From Ktedonobacterales bacterium (lineage in GTDB: Bacteria; Chloroflexota; Ktedonobacteria; Ktedonobacterales; Ktedonobacteraceae): a stretch of 34,050 nucleotides of DNA. The DNA lies in assembly GCA_027451525.1 (NCBI GenBank), contig DAIDJF010000059.1:1-34050 (forward strand). The letters run 5' to 3'. The position numbers were made by a program, and so were the translations under genes. The notes beneath the pieces were generated by a model. The model was not told the origin of the DNA and made no database searches. It worked only from the letters and a program-made list of their open reading frames with translations. Within the stretch, counting starts at the first letter, position 1. Each line of letters starts with the position of its first letter. This document shows positions 33,099 to 34,050 of this stretch, one piece after another.

Positions 33099-33509
33099 TT
33101 AACCTTCGTATGTGTTGTTATCCTCAATAATACCACCCAGACCAGTCGAAAAGCCACATTGCTCATAGAATGTGCGATGTTCAGGTAAAAAGTCAACATG
33201 AATAATGTTAATATTGTGCGCTCGAATATGCGCGAGAGCTTGCGCGACAAGACGCAAGCCAACACCTTGCCGCTGATAGCGTGGATGGACGATCACATCG
33301 AGCAGCACCGCGTGGCGCGCGCCATCGCTCAGGATGGCGCACCATGCCACGAGCGTTCCCGTCGCGTCGAAGCCGCCGACCGTTGCCCAATAGCCGCGAA
33401 ACGCCGCCGGATAATCCTCTTCTTGTCGGTCCCACCCGACCGCTTCTCGCAGATCAGTGACCATGTGTGGTGTGACAGTGGGATTGATGGTGAATGCGAT
33501 ATTGCTCAT
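33099..33509 (-). CDS. GNAT-family N-acetyltransferase
   Basis: A 136-aa acetyltransferase. LLDVIVHPRYQRQGVGLRLVAQAL carries the acetyl-CoA pyrophosphate loop (R/Q-x-x-G-V-G), and FYEQCGFS is the usual C-terminal Tyr region. It resembles small-molecule acetyltransferases; the acceptor is unknown. It lies 5 bp downstream of the regulator gene. Confidence 0.9.
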   Translation of the reverse strand: MSNIAFTINPTVTPHMVTDLREAVGWDRQEEDYPAAFRGYWATVGGFDATGTLVAWCAILSDGARHAVLLDVIVHPRYQRQGVGLRLVAQALAHIRAHNINIIHVDFLPEHRTFYEQCGFSTGLGGIIEDNNTYEG

Positions 33510-33514
33510 GTTAT

Positions 33515-33850
33515 CTACTCTTGTGTGTTATTGGTTGCGCCTCGTTTACCAATCTCTAGACTCTGTTCCAGCAGTTCTTTGAGGGCTGTTGTATGTGCTG
33601 TGAATGCTTCTCTGCCCGCTTCTGTCGCTTCGATGTATGTTTGGGGTTTGTTGCGTACAAAGGTTTTATCAATTTTCACATAGCCTGCCTCCTCCAACTT
33701 ATGCAAGTGTGCTCCTAGATTACCATCGGTCAGTTCTAGCGCGTCTTTGAGATAGTTAAACACGATCTGTATATCTGGTGGCAGGGCGGTGAGTGCCGCC
33801 ATAATGCGCAGGCGCACAGGCTGATGGATGATTTCGTTTAGTGTTGCCAT
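33515..33850 (-). CDS. Winged-helix transcriptional regulator (MarR/ArsR-like, PF13601 type)
   Basis: A 111-aa protein that is almost entirely a winged helix: PVRLRIMAAL, FNYLKDALELTDGNLGAHLHKLEEAGYVKIDKTF as the recognition region, and a wing with KPQTYIEATEAGREAF. Such proteins often repress a membrane protein encoded beside them. Here the upstream membrane protein gene overlaps its start by 13 bp, so the two are translationally coupled. Confidence 0.9.
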   Translation of the reverse strand: MATLNEIIHQPVRLRIMAALTALPPDIQIVFNYLKDALELTDGNLGAHLHKLEEAGYVKIDKTFVRNKPQTYIEATEAGREAFTAHTTALKELLEQSLEIGKRGATNNTQE

Positions 33851-34050
33851 GCAGAAAGCCTCTTTAATCCGTAGAGACTAAGGCCGATCAGCGGGCAGCC
33901 TGCGATCAAAGCGGCCCAACCCCAGAAGTAGTGCGGCCACAGGTAATAGCCAAGGAGCGTGAGCAGCGTCACGCTCACACCGAGGATGATCTGACGAGCA
34001 TCGCGTAGCCATACACCCGCGATAATCGTGCCAAACATTACAACCGTAAT
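33838..34050 (-). CDS. Membrane protein, 5'-truncated by window edge
   Basis: At least 71 residues are visible, and the frame is still open at the window end, so the ATG at 34038 may be internal. Two hydrophobic segments (ILGVSVTLLTLLGYYLW and WGWAALIAGCPLIGLSLYGL) are seen. No family is recognised. The C-terminal end overlaps the winged-helix gene, which suggests a sensor/regulated pair. Confidence 0.7.
   Translation of the reverse strand: MTVVMFGTIIAGVWLRDARQIILGVSVTLLTLLGYYLWPHYFWGWAALIAGCPLIGLSLYGLKRLSAWQH

Overview
The window looks like a stretch of chromosome from a Chloroflexota bacterium, most likely Ktedonobacteria. This is an inference from gene content and mid-range GC, not from a marker gene. 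It has no rRNA, tRNA, CRISPR array, transposase or phage block, and genes are densely packed on both strands. The longest gap without a gene is about 300 bp.

Layout. (1) 1-6034, plus strand: the 3' part of DNA polymerase I, a DapL-like aminotransferase and a glycogen-debranching enzyme. (2) 6168-8349: an OmpR-type response regulator and its histidine kinase. (3) 8375-12191: a Ser/Thr kinase fused to a PP2C-like domain (minus), a divergent 8-TM membrane protein (plus), and a Tat-exported SnoaL-like protein (minus). (4) 12467-14116: a GxGYxYP-family protein. (5) 14101-17178, minus: a molybdate/tungstate ABC importer in the order binding protein, permease, ATPase, with a VKOR-family protein divergent at 17382. 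(6) 17947-18160: an array of short palindromic MITE-like repeats. (7) 18172-20486, minus: an ABC-2 exporter (ATPase, permease) followed closely by a MOSC protein. (8) 20722-22699: a tiny two-TM protein missed by ordinary ORF length cut-offs, then IMP dehydrogenase. (9) 22729-27454: a divergent amidase, then roadblock protein, MglB-like roadblock, MglA-like GTPase, cytochrome P450 and DUF429 protein. (10) 27425-31233, minus: DMT transporter, HAD protein, HEAT-like protein, DUF402 protein and stand-alone AICAR transformylase. (11) 31380-34050: an SDR, then a minus-strand set of TIM-barrel isomerase, GNAT, winged-helix regulator and a membrane protein cut by the window end.

The most interesting locus is 23562-26589. 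It combines an MglA-type polarity GTPase whose G21, R53 and Q82 match the functional residues of Myxococcus MglA, an MglB-like roadblock protein, an additional roadblock protein and a P450. This resembles the actinobacterial 'conservon' (cvn/rar) operons, but without the sensor kinase and DUF742 members. The P450 has its own promoter, framed by a perfect 16-bp inverted repeat. Other points of note are a natural Tyr at the sugar-selectivity position of DNA polymerase I, a kinase-phosphatase fusion with an altered last metal site, an SDR whose stop codon lies inside a dispersed palindromic repeat, and a split PurH.
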